This document shows, piece after piece, positions 1-6,507 of a stretch of 12,013 bases of DNA. Below the pieces are notes generated by a model, which made no database searches, was not told where the DNA came from, and worked only from the letters and a program-made list of their open reading frames with translations. Origin of the DNA: Bacteroidales bacterium UBA1237 (GTDB taxonomy: Bacteria; Bacteroidota; Bacteroidia; Bacteroidales; UBA932); contig DBWN01000018.1 of assembly GCA_002308935.1 (NCBI GenBank), positions 8,643 through 20,655 on the forward strand. Reading direction: 5' to 3'. How positions within the stretch are numbered: position 1 is the stretch's first letter; the number at the start of each line of letters is the position of its first letter. The position numbers were made by a program, and so were the translations under genes.

Positions 1-1710
1 AGCAACAAGAGCGGCAACTTCACTGGCAAGGGTGTCAACAGCTTCGACCTCTATAATCCCAACAGTGCCAGCATCAGCCAGAACGAGACCAAGAACTGGA
101 CGACTGAAAGCCTTGTTACCTTCGACAGGACATTCGCCGAAAAACACCATCTCAATGCTGTCGCGATGTTCTCGGCCGAGCAGACCACTTATATCCAGAA
201 CGGTCTGTCAGCCCGTAACATCCCCAACGAGCAGTTCCTTTACTACAACCTCGGGCAGTCACTGGCAGAGGACATAACAGTAAGGCCTGACGCCTCCAAT
301 TACTGGCAGGCGGGACTCATTTCCTACATGGGCCGTCTTATGTACAGCTATGCTGACAAATACATGGTTTCAGCCGCTGTCCGTTCAGACGCTTCATCAA
401 GACTGGCCAAAGGTCATCAGTGGCATACATATCCCGCCGTCTCATTGGGTTGGAACCTTCACAATGAGCCCTTCATGGAGGGTGCGAAAGGTTGGCTTGA
501 TGAACTGAAGTTCCGTGCAGGTTATGGAGAAACGTCCAACCAGTCCATCAACCCTTACCAGACCCTCGGTTCTCTCGGAACACGTCCTTACAACTTCGGT
601 GACGCTTATTCCACCGGTTATTACGTGTCCACTCTACCCAACTCTGAACTCGGATGGGAATACTCCAACACCTGGAACTTCGGTTTGGATTTCGGTTTCC
701 TCAGCGGACGCATTTCGGGATCCATCGAGTATTACAGCCAGAACACCCACGATATTCTCCTCAATCTGAATCTCCCTTCAACAGCCGGAGTAGGCAGCTA
801 TACGGCCAATATCGGAAACACCCGTAACCGTGGAGTCGAATTCTCCATCAACGGAACCATCATCGACAGCGCCGATTGGAAGTGGGATGCAGGAATCAAC
901 ATCTATGCGAACCGCAATAAACTCGTTTCCCTGGCTTCAGGTCAGGAAGAGGACCGCGGTAACCGCTGGTTCGTCGGGATGCCTATAAACTGCCTCTATG
1001 ACTACGAGTACGACGGTCTGTGGCAGAAGGGCGAGGAAGAGCTGATGAAAATCCTTGAGCCCGGTGCACAGCCTGGTGACATCAAGGTCAAATACCACGG
1101 TGAGTACAAGGACGGTAAGCCTGTCCGCGCGATAGACGACAATGATATGGTACCTATCAATGCGGATCCCAAGTTCCTGGGCGGATTCAATACACGTCTC
1201 CAGTACAAGAATGTAGATCTCACGATTCTGGGCAATTTCCAGGCGGGCGGAATCCTGATTTCATCTCTGCATGGAAACAGCGGTTATCTCAACATGCTCT
1301 CAGGACGTCGTGGCCAGATAGATGTGGATTACTGGACAGAGTCCAACACCGACGCGAGATATCCTCGTCCGGGAGGCCTTCAGAGCAATGACAACCCCAA
1401 GTACGGTTCGACATTGTCATATTTCAACGGTTCCTTCCTCAAGATAAACACAATTACCCTCGGGTACAACTTTGACCGTATGGGTGTGGTCCGCCGCTTG
1501 GGAATAGACAAACTCAGGATCTACGCAACAGCACAGAACCCGTTCGTGTTCTTCTCGGACTTCCATCGCGAGTCCGGTCTTGATCCGGAACCTAACGCAC
1601 GCGGTAACGAGCATCAGGCTGTTACAAGCTTCCTCCCTCGTCAGAAGGTTATCGGAACCAATACTCCGAATACCCGCAATTATCTTATCGGAATCAATCT
1701 CACCTTCTAA
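1..1710 (+). CDS. SusC/RagA-type TonB-dependent outer-membrane transporter, C-terminal part
   Basis: The reading frame is open from base 1 to the TAA at 1708-1710, giving 569 visible residues. The start, signal peptide, carboxypeptidase-like domain and plug lie upstream of the window, since the family is usually about 1000 residues. What remains is beta-barrel: alternating polar/aromatic strands, and the family-typical stretch around visible residues 260-281 (a Leu-Pro/Thr-Ala-Gly-Val segment followed by NIGNTRNRGVEF). The protein ends in a Phe after an amphipathic strand (IGINLTF), as outer-membrane barrels do. It would import a large ligand, usually an oligosaccharide, across the outer membrane using TonB energy. 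The SusD-type gene follows 12 bases later, almost certainly in the same operon and forming one complex. The substrate cannot be told from this fragment. No frameshift is visible. Confidence 0.95.
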   Translation, partial: SNKSGNFTGKGVNSFDLYNPNSASISQNETKNWTTESLVTFDRTFAEKHHLNAVAMFSAEQTTYIQNGLSARNIPNEQFLYYNLGQSLAEDITVRPDASNYWQAGLISYMGRLMYSYADKYMVSAAVRSDASSRLAKGHQWHTYPAVSLGWNLHNEPFMEGAKGWLDELKFRAGYGETSNQSINPYQTLGSLGTRPYNFGDAYSTGYYVSTLPNSELGWEYSNTWNFGLDFGFLSGRISGSIEYYSQNTHDILLNLNLPSTAGVGSYTANIGNTRNRGVEFSINGTIIDSADWKWDAGINIYANRNKLVSLASGQEEDRGNRWFVGMPINCLYDYEYDGLWQKGEEELMKILEPGAQPGDIKVKYHGEYKDGKPVRAIDDNDMVPINADPKFLGGFNTRLQYKNVDLTILGNFQAGGILISSLHGNSGYLNMLSGRRGQIDVDYWTESNTDARYPRPGGLQSNDNPKYGSTLSYFNGSFLKINTITLGYNFDRMGVVRRLGIDKLRIYATAQNPFVFFSDFHRESGLDPEPNARGNEHQAVTSFLPRQKVIGTNTPNTRNYLIGINLTF

Positions 1711-1722
1711 TCAGTCTAGGAT

Positions 1723-3657
1723 ATGAAAAAGTTGACATATATTTCTTTAGCTCTCGCTGCCGCACTTTCACTTACCATGTCCTGCAGCAAGGTGCTTGAT
1801 GAGCAGCCCCGTACTTTCTTCGAGCCGGGATTCTTCCAGACGGAAGCCGGTGTCGAAGGCGGACTGACAGCTCTTTACTCTTCTCTGCGATATCTTTACG
1901 GCCAAGCTTATTATTACAACATTAATACTACTGGCACTGACGAGGCGACCTATGGCCAGTCTGGTGACGGCAACTTCAAAGATGCCGACCTTTCTGGCAT
2001 AGGTTCCCTCAACGCTTCTTCTGCAAGAAGCGATGTCCTTTGGAACACCGTGTTCCCTTACATAAACACAGCAAACGGCATCATTGAGAATGCTGAGTCT
2101 GTCGGTCTTTCAAATGCTCTTATCGCTGAGGCGAAGTTCTTCCGTGCATGGTACTATTTCCAGCTGGTGCAGACCTTCGGTGGTGTTCCTCTGGATTTGG
2201 GATCAGGAGAACTCGCTTTCAACAGCGCTCCTACCAGGGTCTCAACCAGGAATACCGTTCCTGAGGTTTACAATGCGATTTTCTCTGATCTTGTCACAGC
2301 TGTGGCGGATCTTCCCGAAAACCCCAGGGTTGTCGGCGGCGTCACAAAGACCGTCGCAAGGCTTGCGCTCGCAAAATCGTATCTTACTTTCGGTTGGTGG
2401 CTCGAGAATCCCAAAGGTATAGCGACCTATCCCCAGACCGACAGGAAAGATATCGCAGGTCATGACGCGAAATGGTATTACGAGCAGGCCCTCTCCGTTT
2501 GCGAAACAGCTATTTCCAATCCTGGTCCTTATGGCCTTTGCAATACATACCGTGAAGTCAATCTTGCTCAAAATGACCGTAACAAGGAAATCCTCCTCTG
2601 GGCGGACCATACCGAGAAGAGCGAGTTGTACAACGGTGCAAGCTTGGGTTACAGCAGCGGTAACGCACCTGATAATTTCGCGGGCTGGATGATCAACTGG
2701 AACCATGGTACAGTAAACATCGGAGGTGTAGGATGCATCCAGAGAGAGGCTTGCCAGGAAATCGGACGTCCTTGGACACGTATGGCCCCGACTCATGAGG
2801 CTATAAAGGTCTTCACGAGCGGAGATGTCACCAAGGATTCCCGCTTCGATGGGACATTCACTTCAGCATATTACGGTAACTGGCAGAAAGCCGGAATAGA
2901 CGCACAAAGTGTGACTGGCGCAAACGGGATCACTATCCCCAGGAACGGGCTCGTACTTTCTTTTGTACCGGAAGTCATCGAAGGAATCGTTTACCCTGAC
3001 AAGCAGGACAACAACAATGGCGCGAATGTGGGAGCGGGAACCGTTCCCGGACGTGCCGACTATGTGTTCGACCTCAATGGATTCAGCCGCATCGCGTATC
3101 CCAGTCTTTGGAAGCTCGGCTGCTACCGAACTGACTATAACATAGAGTCCGCTCTCGGTTCCCCCAACGCAGCAAGCACACGTCCTTTCTCCATATTGAA
3201 GTTCTCAGACTTCTATCTTACCGCTGCAGAGGCCGCATTCAAGCTTGGGAACAATGCCAAAGCTAGAAGCAATATCATAGTTCTGCGTAAGCGTGCCGGT
3301 GTCTGGACTTGGAAGAACAGCGCCCGTGCAGAGTATAAAGCGGACTTCAGTTCAGAACTTGAAGCCGCAACTCCCGCAACCATCACTCTCGATTATATCC
3401 TTGATGAAAGGATGAGGGAGTTCTACGGAGAAGGTTTCCGTTGGTTTGATCTTGTCCGTACCCAGACATGGAAAGAACGCGCAGGCAGCTACACTATCAG
3501 TGGAAGTTCTTGGGGCGCACATAAACCTGAGAAGTTCTCAAGGACCATTGAAGACTACATGTATCTCCGTCCGATTCCTTCAGGTCAGCTGAAAGGAATG
3601 GAGATGACCGATGCGGAGAGAGCCGCATATCAGAATCCGGGCTATACTACAGACTAA
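1723..3657 (+). CDS. SusD/RagB-family surface glycan-binding lipoprotein
   Basis: This 644-residue protein begins with a lipoprotein signal: Lys-Lys, a hydrophobic stretch and a lipobox ending at Cys21 (LTMSC). Two family hallmarks are visible near the C-terminus. One is the helix FSDFYLTAAEAAFKLGN at about 494-510; the other is the helix around 557-580 (LDERMREFYGEGFRWFDLVRT), which closes nearly all RagB/SusD proteins. The N-terminal part around residues 30-150 fits the SusD-like helical domain. At 644 residues it is somewhat longer than the usual 500-600. SusD proteins cap the SusC barrel and capture ligand at the cell surface. The gene starts 12 bases after the SusC stop, so the two are co-transcribed. 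A hairpin terminator follows about 45 bases downstream. The ligand is unknown. Confidence 0.96.
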   Translation: MKKLTYISLALAAALSLTMSCSKVLDEQPRTFFEPGFFQTEAGVEGGLTALYSSLRYLYGQAYYYNINTTGTDEATYGQSGDGNFKDADLSGIGSLNASSARSDVLWNTVFPYINTANGIIENAESVGLSNALIAEAKFFRAWYYFQLVQTFGGVPLDLGSGELAFNSAPTRVSTRNTVPEVYNAIFSDLVTAVADLPENPRVVGGVTKTVARLALAKSYLTFGWWLENPKGIATYPQTDRKDIAGHDAKWYYEQALSVCETAISNPGPYGLCNTYREVNLAQNDRNKEILLWADHTEKSELYNGASLGYSSGNAPDNFAGWMINWNHGTVNIGGVGCIQREACQEIGRPWTRMAPTHEAIKVFTSGDVTKDSRFDGTFTSAYYGNWQKAGIDAQSVTGANGITIPRNGLVLSFVPEVIEGIVYPDKQDNNNGANVGAGTVPGRADYVFDLNGFSRIAYPSLWKLGCYRTDYNIESALGSPNAASTRPFSILKFSDFYLTAAEAAFKLGNNAKARSNIIVLRKRAGVWTWKNSARAEYKADFSSELEAATPATITLDYILDERMREFYGEGFRWFDLVRTQTWKERAGSYTISGSSWGAHKPEKFSRTIEDYMYLRPIPSGQLKGMEMTDAERAAYQNPGYTTD

Positions 3658-3700
3658 ATAATATATAACCTGACAGTTGATATATAATGGTATTTGTGAC

Positions 3701-3731
3701 AAGGGGTTCCTCGAGATGAGGCGCCCCTTTT
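3701..3731 (+). terminator. Rho-independent terminator of the susCD operon
   Basis: The left arm AAGGGG..CCTC pairs with GAGG..CCCCTT around a five-base loop. There is a T.G wobble and one mismatch inside the stem. The stem is followed by TTTTCTGTT on the plus strand. It lies 44 bases after the susD-like stop codon. Confidence 0.8.
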
Positions 3732-3762
3732 CTGTTGGCGCCCGGCCGTTCACAGAATATAA

Positions 3763-3799
3763 ACAGCCGCCGTCGCCTAAATACAGCGATGGCGGTTGT
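3763..3799 (-). terminator. 14-bp hairpin, likely terminator of the minus-strand membrane-protein gene
   Basis: Bases 3763-3776 pair with 3786-3799 along 14 positions (two G.T wobbles) around the loop CTAAATACA. Read on the minus strand, the hairpin comes 24 bases after the stop of the 3823-4500 gene and is followed by TTATATTC, a weak T-rich tail. It sits between two convergent transcription units, so it may also catch read-through from susCD. Confidence 0.65.
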
Positions 3800-3822
3800 C
3801 ATTCCTACTGAAGTACTCTTGC

Positions 3823-4500
3823 TTATCTTACAGAGATGTCCTCCAATTCACCTTCCTTGTCATTGAGGAATCTGAATGCTTCCCCTTTGACCAGCCATGC
3901 GAAACCGAAAAGATGGAGAAGGAGGATTTCGATAAGCATCACGGAGAATCCGGGGGCTCCCAGGATCTTTGCGAGGACCAGCGCAATCTCGAATCCTATC
4001 ATGCTCCAACCGCAGATACGGTATATCCTGTTGCGTATCTTTTTGCTTCTGGTGATCTTTTCTCCGGATTTTGTGAAGAGGAACAGGCTGTTGATGGCAA
4101 TCATCAAGAAAAACAAACCGGCACACGCACCATGGATGATGTTGGAGGTTTCAATGGGGATCTGGAAAAAACCTACAGGCGTCCCTTCCGGAATCCAGCT
4201 CACTTTGCAAGGGAACAGGATTATCCCCAAACCGAATATCCCGGAAATGGAAGTGACTATATTGTCCCAGGAGTTGTATCCTATATATGAAATCAGCACC
4301 AGGCATGCCGGCGCCAGCACTCCGACGAGAGCCGGACTCTGGTAATAAGTCGCAGAGATGCTCCACCACCACTCGGAATTTGGATGGGCGGCTATGCCGG
4401 CGGAAAACAACGCCAGCCACGGAAGGATGACTCCCAGGAATCCGCAAAGGTTCCTCACGCGCATATACATCCTTCCCTCTTTGGTTGATTCTTTAGCCAT
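3823..4500 (-). CDS. Six-TM integral membrane protein of unknown function
   Basis: The product has 225 residues and about six hydrophobic helices, near 17-37, 57-74, 83-98, 121-142, 158-178 and 184-204. Short basic loops (KSGEKITRSKKIRNR at 144-158) suggest cytoplasmic faces. Between the first two helices is WWWSISATYY (44-53). Helix 4 starts with His123 followed by small residues and FF. A Ser-Ile-Ser..Tyr-Tyr motif plus a later His/Phe-Phe helix reminds me of widespread uncharacterised bacterial membrane proteins; this is recollection only and no function follows. The ATG at 4500 gives the longest form, but Met11 and Met13 lie closer to the first helix and could be the true start. It is 72 bases downstream of the 67-residue gene on the same strand and may be co-transcribed with it. 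Confidence 0.75.
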   Translation of the reverse strand: MAKESTKEGRMYMRVRNLCGFLGVILPWLALFSAGIAAHPNSEWWWSISATYYQSPALVGVLAPACLVLISYIGYNSWDNIVTSISGIFGLGIILFPCKVSWIPEGTPVGFFQIPIETSNIIHGACAGLFFLMIAINSLFLFTKSGEKITRSKKIRNRIYRICGWSMIGFEIALVLAKILGAPGFSVMLIEILLLHLFGFAWLVKGEAFRFLNDKEGELEDISVR

Positions 4501-4525
4501 GTTCGTAAGAGTCTATAATGATATT

Positions 4526-4546
4526 GGGCCAGAAAATATCTGTCCC
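4526..4546 (-). other. Small hairpin in the leader of the six-TM gene
   Basis: Read on the minus strand, GGGACAGA pairs with TCTGGCCC around the loop TATTT: seven pairs and one A.G mismatch. It lies about 25 bases before the ATG at 4500, between that gene and the upstream 67-residue gene. No T-run follows, so it is not a typical terminator. It could be an mRNA-processing or translation-control structure, or chance. Confidence 0.35.
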
Positions 4547-4572
4547 TTAATAATTGACTTTCTTCCCGGGGG

Positions 4573-4776
4573 TTAGTCGGTTTTGGCTACTGAGCTTTTT
4601 GTAGAAGTTGTGCTTTCTCCTTTCTTTGCGGTAGCCTCTTCTACCTTTTCTGCAGGAACCTCTTCTTTAGAGTTTGTGGTTGTGCTCTTGCTTGTCTCAG
4701 TGTCCTGTGTTCCCGATACCGGCGGTTTGGGAACGATTACCACTTTGGATTTTGAAGGTTTACTGATTGTTGCCAT
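4573..4776 (-). CDS. 67-residue disordered Ser/Thr/Lys/Glu-rich small protein
   Basis: I do not recognise this protein. It starts at an ATG 12 bases after the stop of the upstream minus-strand gene, so translation is probably coupled in an operon. The composition is extreme: 23 Ser/Thr, 11 Lys and 9 acidic residues out of 67, with no Leu, Arg, Phe, Tyr, Trp, His or Cys. The N-terminal third is basic with a short hydrophobic beta-prone patch (VVIVPKPPV, 12-20). The rest is a mixed-charge Thr/Ser/Glu/Lys tail with low complexity. There is no signal peptide or membrane helix. Such a chain should be intrinsically disordered; it might bind a partner encoded beside it. The tight spacing and clean ATG/TAA argue for a real gene, but low complexity means it could be a spurious call. 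Confidence 0.6.
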   Translation of the reverse strand: MATISKPSKSKVVIVPKPPVSGTQDTETSKSTTTNSKEEVPAEKVEEATAKKGESTTSTKSSVAKTD

Positions 4777-4788
4777 GGTTTACGGGTT

Positions 4789-5475
4789 TTATTGTCTTTT
4801 CTTGTGTTTGCGTGAAGGGTGGCGGAATTCTTCAATGGCATCGATTCCCTCTTGGATGTCAGTGGTGTCGATATAACTTGACGGTAAGGCATACTGCGTA
4901 AGCCATTTGATCGAATAAAGGCCGTAGTCGGTCTTAAGGAAATTGCCGATGTCAATGATCCCGTCCATCGCGAACTGCTTGACAGTCCTTTCGTTTATTG
5001 TGCTTTCGAATTGTTCGTTCCTGGAGTCGATGTGCTTGTTCATGTTGGCTACTATGAATTCGCACGCATCATATGCACGTATGATCTTCATGGAAAGGGG
5101 ACTGTTCCCTATTTTCTGGAAAAGAGAGGACATTTTCAGGAGCTCCAGCGCATCGTGGCTCAAGGTGATTGATGCGTCCGCGAAGATGATGCCGCTGTGG
5201 TAATTGATGGAGTCTACAGGACATTTCGCAAGATTCAGGCGGTGATCAAGAAGGTAATTGGCGGATTTGATCTCCTGGTTAAGGTATTCGGACATTGTGT
5301 TGATGTCTTCGATGTTCTTTGCAAGTTCCGAACTGACGAGATCCAGCGCATAATTCACTTCTTTCCTGTCTTGCACCTTGTCGATCCTGCCTTGTATCGC
5401 GAACGTGACCACGACACCAAGGATGATCGAGATGAGGCTGATGTTGAAGTTGATGATGATTTCCTTTATGCTCAT
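4789..5475 (-). CDS. Single-TM, helix-rich membrane-anchored protein of unknown function
   Basis: The product has 228 residues from the ATG at 5475. The open frame extends 13 codons further to a TTG at 5514, but that extension contains a perfect TAACTTTG promoter element, so the ATG start is preferred. Counting from that ATG, one hydrophobic helix spans roughly residues 8-27 (ISLISIILGVVVTFAIQG). It is followed by a charged helix (RIDKVQDRKEVNYALDLVSSEL) and a long mostly helical domain ending in a basic tail (RHPSRKHKKRQ). The layout of short N-terminus, one helix, then a Lys/Glu-rich helix with a 'SEL..NI.D' pattern resembles uncharacterised Bacteroidota proteins of the DUF6090 type. That is a resemblance in architecture, not a proven homology. 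The soluble domain probably faces the cytoplasm or periplasm as a scaffold. It has its own promoter and heads the transcript that includes the 67-residue gene. Confidence 0.75.
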   Translation of the reverse strand: MSIKEIIINFNISLISIILGVVVTFAIQGRIDKVQDRKEVNYALDLVSSELAKNIEDINTMSEYLNQEIKSANYLLDHRLNLAKCPVDSINYHSGIIFADASITLSHDALELLKMSSLFQKIGNSPLSMKIIRAYDACEFIVANMNKHIDSRNEQFESTINERTVKQFAMDGIIDIGNFLKTDYGLYSIKWLTQYALPSSYIDTTDIQEGIDAIEEFRHPSRKHKKRQ

Positions 5476-5492
5476 AGGGGACGTATTTCCTT

Positions 5493-5524
5493 CAAAGTTA
5501 GTAATCTTTTCCAAATATGTCCAA
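5493..5524 (-). promoter_or_regulatory. Bacteroides-type promoter for the single-TM gene
   Basis: On the minus strand TTG (5522-5524) is followed after 21 bases by TAACTTTG (5493-5500), a full match to the TAnnTTTG -7 element. Transcription would begin near 5487, leaving a leader of about 12 bases before the ATG at 5475. This decides against the upstream TTG start at 5514. Confidence 0.6.
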
Positions 5525-5557
5525 GCGGGAGAGAATAAACGTCATAATTAGCATAAA

Positions 5558-5590
5558 TAAGAAAAGAGGGGCGGAGGTCCCGTCCCTCTT
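5558..5590 (-). terminator. Rho-independent terminator of the OmpA-like lipoprotein gene
   Basis: On the minus strand AAGAGGG-CGG pairs with CCG-CCCTCTT (5580-5590 with 5564-5574) with one A.C mismatch and a five-base loop. It is followed by TTTTCTTATTT. It lies about 23 bases after the stop codon at 5613 and separates this gene from the promoter of the next minus-strand gene. Confidence 0.85.
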
Positions 5591-5612
5591 GGATCACTGT
5601 TGGGAAAGTCTA

Positions 5613-6299
5613 CTAGAGAGTTCCGTTCTCAGCAGCCTTCACCATGTTCTCGTTAGCGTAGATGTAGATTTCAACGCGGCGGTTCTGGGCCCTGCCTTCT
5701 GCTGTAGAGTTGTCAGCAACAGGAGAGTTGAATGAGAGTCCCTCTGAAGTGATGCGGCTTGCATTGATGCCTTTTCCTTTCAGGAAGTCAGCAACAGCGT
5801 TTGCCCTCTGGTTTGAGATTCTCTCGTTCACGGCTGCAGTACCGGTGTTGTCGGTATGTCCATAGATTGTGATGTCCGTGTCGGGTAGGTCTTTCATCTG
5901 GTTAGCGAACTCTGCAAGTTCTTTCTGTGATGCTGCAGAAAGGGTAGTTCCATTGGTAGGGAAAAGGATTCCGCTTCCGAAGGTCACCTTGATGGCCTCA
6001 AGACCATTGGCGTCCTTGACTGTTTCGACGGCTGCGTTCTCAAGTTCAGCGGCGAGTTCAGCTGCCTTCTGGTCCATCTTTTTGCCGATAAGAGCACCTG
6101 AACCGGCACCAACGGCTGTTCCGATGGCTGCTCCGATAGCGGCACCCTTGCCGTCCTTTCCGATGAGAGCTCCGAGTCCGGCACCGATTGCGGCACCAGC
6201 ACCAGAACCGATGAGGGTTCCGCCTGCGGTTTTGCTCATATTACCGCACCCGGGGAGAAGAATGAGTGCGCACATGAAGATAGCTAAATACTTTTTCAT
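5613..6299 (-). CDS. OmpA-family lipoprotein with N-terminal glycine zipper
   Basis: This 228-residue protein has a lipoprotein signal with a lipobox ending at Cys18 (LLPGC). Residues 25-74 form a glycine-zipper region with two near-repeats, each ending GALIGK. Residues 76-95 are an Ala/Glu helix. Residues 105-215 are an OmpA C-terminal domain. The peptidoglycan-binding residues are present: Asp150 in GHTDNTG and Arg165 in SNQRANAV, spaced 15 apart as in characterised OmpA domains, plus the NRRVE signature at 206-210. It should anchor the outer membrane to peptidoglycan by binding diaminopimelate, with the zipper packing in or against a membrane. The gene is monocistronic, with its own promoter upstream and a terminator downstream. 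Comparable 'OmpA family, glycine-zipper' lipoproteins are common in Bacteroidota. Confidence 0.93.
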   Translation of the reverse strand: MKKYLAIFMCALILLPGCGNMSKTAGGTLIGSGAGAAIGAGLGALIGKDGKGAAIGAAIGTAVGAGSGALIGKKMDQKAAELAAELENAAVETVKDANGLEAIKVTFGSGILFPTNGTTLSAASQKELAEFANQMKDLPDTDITIYGHTDNTGTAAVNERISNQRANAVADFLKGKGINASRITSEGLSFNSPVADNSTAEGRAQNRRVEIYIYANENMVKAAENGTL

Positions 6300-6351
6300 A
6301 ATCGCTTTCTGATAAATAGTTATAAAAAATGATGTTATTGTCTATCCGTGA

Positions 6352-6363
6352 GGATTGCAATCC
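6352..6363. repeat. Perfect 12-bp palindrome near the OmpA-like gene's transcription start
   Basis: GGATTGCAATCC is its own reverse complement. It lies about 53 bases upstream of the ATG at 6299 and just downstream of the predicted -7 element (6368-6375), close to the predicted transcription start. It could be an operator or a hairpin at the 5' end of the mRNA. Confidence 0.45.
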
Positions 6364-6367
6364 GATG

Positions 6368-6398
6368 TAAAAATATTCTTTTTTGAGATTATTCACAA
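6368..6398 (-). promoter_or_regulatory. Probable promoter of the OmpA-like lipoprotein gene
   Basis: On the minus strand TTG (6396-6398) is followed after 20 bases by TATTTTTA (6368-6375), which differs from TAnnTTTG only at the last base. Surroundings are A/T-rich. The 5' leader would be about 60 bases. Confidence 0.5.
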
Positions 6399-6479
6399 AT
6401 TTTCTCGCAAAACACTTCAAGATGTATGCCTTTTTTAAAGATGGTTTTACCGTTGATAACAAGCTATAGAAAAAAGAGG

Positions 6480-6487
6480 TAACTTTG
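6480..6487 (+). promoter_or_regulatory. -7 promoter element of the serine hydrolase gene
   Basis: TAACTTTG matches TAnnTTTG exactly and ends 20 bases before the ATG at 6508, implying a very short leader. The nearest upstream TTG (6453-6455) is 24 bases away, a little further than usual, so the -33 element is uncertain. Confidence 0.5.
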
Positions 6488-6507
6488 TTCTACAATAGAT
6501 AAACAGA

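Noticed and set aside
2242..2796. 184-codon minus-strand frame
   Set aside because: It lies wholly antisense to the well-supported SusD-like gene and shows no domain or export signal; it is a shadow frame.
3720..3742. Two GGCGCC copies that could form an alternative hairpin after susD
   Set aside because: The AAGGGG/CCCCTT hairpin with a T-run is the better explanation; six-base palindromes occur often by chance.
3796..4345. Two overlapping plus-strand frames of 164 and 169 codons
   Set aside because: Both are antisense to the six-TM protein, whose hydrophobic helices and clean stop before a hairpin make the minus strand the coding one. The plus-strand products look low-complexity and lack domains.
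3823..5475. Phage-defence island
   Set aside because: There is no nuclease, ATPase, helicase, reverse transcriptase, toxin motif, integrase or tRNA/att site; membrane proteins of unknown function alone do not support it.
5476..5514. TTG start for the single-TM gene
   Set aside because: The stretch contains a perfect TAACTTTG promoter element, and an ATG follows at 5475.
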